Assembly: GCF_003286085.1 (NCBI RefSeq)
Contig: NW_020825289.1
Location: forward strand, 17,298,001 to 17,362,000
From: Drosophila persimilis
Taxonomy: Eukaryota > Arthropoda > Insecta > Diptera > Drosophilidae
DNA: 64,000 nucleotides
Direction of reading: 5' to 3'
Shown: piece by piece, positions 59,742 through 64,000 of the stretch
How positions within the stretch are numbered: position 1 is the stretch's first letter
Layout: every line of letters begins with the position of its first letter
Notes under the pieces: model-generated
The model's database searches: none
The model's input: only the letters and a program-made list of their open reading frames with translations
What the model was told of the DNA's origin: nothing
Translations under genes and position numbers: made by a program

Positions 59742-62700
59742 TGATGTATGTTTCAGTTCCACATACTATTTATGTCTGGGCTGATCAAGAGAGCCCATCA
59801 TACAGTATTAACCTTTGAGTACCCTGTAAGAAGAAACAAAAAAAGGAAACCCAAGCAAAAGCCATAAAAACAAGTGTGGAAAACACGCGGCAGCTGCCAG
59901 CGAGAAAAACAACCTTCGGCAGAGGTGAGAATGTTCGGCGGGGCTGCGTGTGTGCGCTCTCAAGAGGCGACAAATATGCACAGACACCACTTCCAATCCC
60001 ACACACCGACACGGAGACACACCTGTTCACACATTAAAGCTGATTTGGCAGCTGATTAAAAATGAATGGCCAATAGAAGTGGCAACGACAGCAAACACAA
60101 GGCAACACATTCATTCAACAGAGAATGACAGAATGGCTTGGAAGGAGATATCATGGCGTATACGTAATGTCATACATTCTTCATTGCATTGGCTCTGTAA
60201 ATTGCAATTATACTCGCAACAATGGAAACACTAGAAACACTAACAGGGGCACTGGACTATTCTATAATTAATAAACGAGTGCACTTTGACCCCAATTAAT
60301 CATGTTTGATTTATGAAGGAGATGCGAGAGCTGCAGTTGGCGTTGCCTGGCACCCGGCATCCAGTCCCAGTCGCAGTCACAGTCACACAAGAGTCTCCCT
60401 TAATTGGGCCAGGCCAGAAGAGCCATTCGTTTGGCAAGAAAAACAGTCACCACGAGAACGTGGTGGGAAGGTGGCAGGGGAAAGGTGGCAGCGGGCAATT
60501 GCACTCTGCTCTTCAGCCCCGATTAAGCTATATTGGAGGCAAAATACAAGTATACGAGGATAAGAGGTAAAGGTAAAAGAATAATTGTATTTATAAATAA
60601 TTGATGGCAATAAACGAAAGGAAGAAAACCCAGGCGAGAGAGAGCGGTAGACTGTGCAAGGGAAACCACAAATGAGCGTCATCGAGTGTGTCGATGTAAC
60701 AATTGTTTCGCATTTGCTTTAGTGGCCCCCAAACGAAAGGTGGCCTATTAAGAGACTGAAACAGTGGAGACTCTCCAAGTGGCTCATCTGGATGTGCTTT
60801 TTACTATGTGCTGGCATATTATTATCCATGAAGAGGAGGCCTCACTGTGCCGCATTAATGTGACTATACAAACAATGCATTGATTCGCTCATTGCTTTAA
60901 TTGACAACATCGTTTGCAGCTCGTATACGCAATCATTTATGCATGTGCCACTTTGCCCCATTGTAATTACATTGTAAATTTCCCCACAAAGGGGGCACCA
61001 GGCAGCAGTAATGACTACAAGGAGGGAACAAAAAACTCCTTTCCTCCCCACCACTTGACTCGACTCGTAAGAAGCTGTTGGCGACAAGCTTGTTAAACTG
61101 TAGCTACACCGAAGCAAAGACACACATCGAGAGAGCAACCTATACACAGACACAGACACAGACAGCAAACTATTGTATGTGGGCGTAGCCATGTCATTAG
61201 AGTCGCTTCGTCCACCCCACCGCCTTTTTCAAGCTCCTCCGATGGCACTGTGTTTACTCGCGTAAGATAAAACACAAACACTCTGATTCAATTGCAGCTC
61301 TGGAACTTTGCAACTGCATTGGCAACCACAATAACAACTTTGTTGCAACACATCCACGGCCCACTCCCCTTTGGAGCACCGAAAAACTTTCGGCCGCTGT
61401 CTGCCACTAATGCAGAATTTAAGAGAGCATAAAATGCCATGAAACGGCACGCACAAGTTAACAATCATTTAATTTCCATGTTTCCAAATAACAATTTCGG
61501 CCTCTGCTGTGTTCTCTGACAAACTGCTATTGCCGACCAGTTCTAATTGCGAATCGAGAATAATGGGTCCCGAATGGAGTGGAAACTAAGTATATATTTG
61601 AGCGCGTTGAACAATGATCGAATTTGCATTCCCAAAAAAAAGTTATTTCGGCAACTACACCTAAAAGTTCCGCGAACACACAGTTACAATTCGTTTCCAT
61701 AGCAATTAGTTCTGTAGAACAGTTTTTACTCACAGTAATTAGTTCTGTGGAGCTGCAATGGTAAAATGGTATCGATTTATGGTTCACTAAATTGTAAGCT
61801 ACAGGCTAAGCTAATTGTACCGCAGAAGCAGACAATCCGCAGGTCTAGAGATAGAGTACCAATATCTTGTAGGTCATGAAATTGTGGAAGATTGATTTCG
61901 AAACATCTGTGACTATTTCTAGAACTATAGAAACAAGTTGTGAGGAATAATTCCCATTAAGTTCGATAAAAGTCTTATAAATATACCTTCTTATATGGAG
62001 AGACAAGAAAATATGTATTTATTCAGTACCATAATGCCCTCTCCATTTAATGGGCAATGGCAATGGTAATGCCCCGGAAAACGCAGTCCATCTCCATCTC
62101 TGTAATTGCATTGAATACTCAGTACATTATTTACTCGATGCCATGCCGCCCGGTCTGCAGACCTGCAGTTCATTATGGGTTCCAATGTGAATTTCACATT
62201 GCCTAGGCACAATTTTTCGATTTTGTCAGTGTGGAGTGGGGGGGTGGATACGCGTAGACGAACTGCATTCATTTCATTTAGATGCGGTCAGGGTGCGGTG
62301 CTTATAGGAGGGGCTTTGGGGGAGATTTCTATAGTACCATGTACATAGTATGACTACATTGCAACAGCAAGAACAGCTGCACCGCTTTTGACGTTCCCAG
62401 ACAACCACCGAATTCGGGGCATGTCCTCAGTACGAGCAGAGCAGCGTAGAGGCTCGAATTTATATTTTCATTTTCATTTAATTTTCATTTTATTGCATGA
62501 TGAATGGGACAAGTGCGAGTGGCGCTGTTATTGTGGCAAAGGCTCACCCGAGTGAGTGTTGGTGCTTCTGTTAAATTGCGATAAATTTGTGGTAAGCACA
62601 GGCATAATTAATTGGCATTCAATGGTCATCGCTTCCCCATTAACTAGTGCACCGCTCCACAGATCGCTTTCAAAAATCGGGAACCCTATCCTGTATGTAT

Positions 62701-64000
62701 TTTTCCTCTGTAGTATTATTATTATTATTATTGGTATGGTTATGGCGGTCATCAGTAGAACATGCTACACATCTAAATGGGGTGGAATTGGATGGTCCTA
62801 ACTTCTGTTCCATATCGGGGCATTTGAATTTAGTAACTGATACACACAGACACACACAGGGGTCCAGCAACAGGAGATGAAGCCGAAGAAAGCCATTAGA
62901 CAGAAAGAGAAGAAAACGTGAAGGACGGACAGAGAGAGAGAGAATAGCATCGTTTGTTGGCGAAATTGCCACAATAAATGCCAAAATGTGATTGTGGTTT
63001 AATAGTGCCGCTTCGACTTCGACTTTGACTTTGACTACCACTCACATAGTATCATACATATATGCACATATGTATCTGAACATTTATCCACATGTGCGTG
63101 GGTCTTGGCCATATGGGTGCCTGCACTAGACGGCACGTGCCAGTGGGAAAAAAAGGTCCCGAGCTCTCACTCTTTCTGGGTACAAAAAAACTCGTCTGAC
63201 TCCTTTGACGACTTTGGCCTTGTCAGTGACCGAAATGGTGGCGCCTACTTTTCCAACATCTTTGCTCCACATTTTGTCGCCTTAAAGTGGGAGCGTATGT
63301 ATGTGTATGTGTTTTCCATGTATATGTGTATGCAACTTTAATAGACTTTCTGTCTAAAGAAATTCTCATCCAACATGGAGCCTGTACTCAGGACAGCTGT
63401 CCTTCAGAGTTAGCTCCGACAGAGAAAGCTTTGTAAATATAGAAAGACATTTGTACACTGGGCGTAAAGACCTCAGCATTTCAACACCAAAAACTACCTA
63501 TTCTAGACAACAATATTTAATTTTGTTCAATGTTCAAGTTATAGTCACCCGACATTAATAAATTTAAAATTCATTTCCCCTTCTATAGCAAGAAAAAGGC
63601 TTTATAAGTTAGAAATATGTATATACAGTTGTGCGGAAGAGCATCCATCTTTCGCTTTTTTCCCCACCACATATCCAGCTAAAAGTCATTTCTTCTCTAC
63701 AGTATACGAATGTCGGCTGTCAATATCCATTGTGGTGCTCATAGTACATGGCTCTTGTCTAGCAAATTGGTTCAGTGGATTATGGTGCGGGTCTATGTGC
63801 GTGCCTCTAGCACCCTATCTCTCTCTCTTTCTGTATGTTTGTGTCCATGAGTGTCTGTCATTGTGTTGGTAAACGCGCCAGTCACATGACTTTGACAGCA
63901 ACAAAATGGCGATCCACTCTACTCTCTCTCTCTCTCTCTATCGTTCTGTGTGTCCGCTCGTTCTTTAAGTGGTAAGGAAAAAAAAGGGAAATAATTGGAC

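Larger units (their letters stand above)
51405..64000. other. Gene-poor stretch to the end of the window
   Basis: About 12.6 kb without a convincing gene on either strand. TATA-like sequences at about 54902, 55133 and 59563 are not followed by a convincing coding frame. Simple repeats include GTCGC (52903-52937), CCAGA (about 57449-57475), CA (58831-58850), GT (59046-59075), CT (59720-59741), ATT (62712-62733) and CT (63921-63939). A perfect inverted repeat lies at 58198-58234. It is probably regulatory or intronic DNA of a gene outside. Confidence 0.6.

Overview
The window looks like euchromatin of a Drosophila-type fly. It has a Dpr-family immunoglobulin gene with 50-110 bp introns next to multi-kilobase ones, compact TATA/Inr genes, CAG/CA/GA microsatellites and AT-rich non-coding DNA. 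A short repeat near 26.9 kb (starting tatacccggtactc) resembles a repeat I associate with obscura-group flies. That species-group placement is tentative.

Layout. Positions 1-15.8 kb hold the 3' half of a Dpr gene on the + strand, probably dpr1: six coding exons between 3669 and 13814. They carry the end of Ig domain 1, all of Ig domain 2 and a hydrophobic C-terminal segment. Large introns and a long 3' UTR/flank surround them. At 16.2-19.0 kb lie two tandem paralogous secreted-protein genes (A and B), each with a small phase-1 intron just after the signal peptide. From 19.0 to 38.5 kb I see no convincing gene: simple repeats, one old dispersed repeat and one unexplained open fragment. At 38.6-40.1 kb there is another secreted-protein gene (C) with the same signal-exon layout. 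Between 41.2 and 49.7 kb seven minus-strand genes (D-J) sit head to tail. All encode small secreted proteins and most are mucin-like. At 50.5-51.3 kb gene K (+) encodes a Pro/Gly/His/Thr-rich secreted protein. From 51.4 to 64 kb I see no gene.

The D-J array is the most interesting part. Genes E, F and G share an architecture that I cannot assign to a named family: a signal peptide, an IP(V/L)W motif, a Tyr-rich YG segment (F and G), a mucin-like or Pro/Thr-rich linker, a SLC-type PHLPxC module, and a C-terminal module C-x2-YPRLC followed by PExAQ(F/Y)VRL and GKPxLLI. H shares the N-terminal motifs but not the Cys module; D keeps a minimal C-x6-C match. G and H also share near-homologous core promoters, so the array grew by tandem duplication and then diverged mainly through internal repeats. 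Their function is unknown. The form (secreted, Thr/Pro-rich, short TATA genes) suggests an extracellular matrix, mucus, glue, eggshell or reproductive-fluid role; this is inference only.
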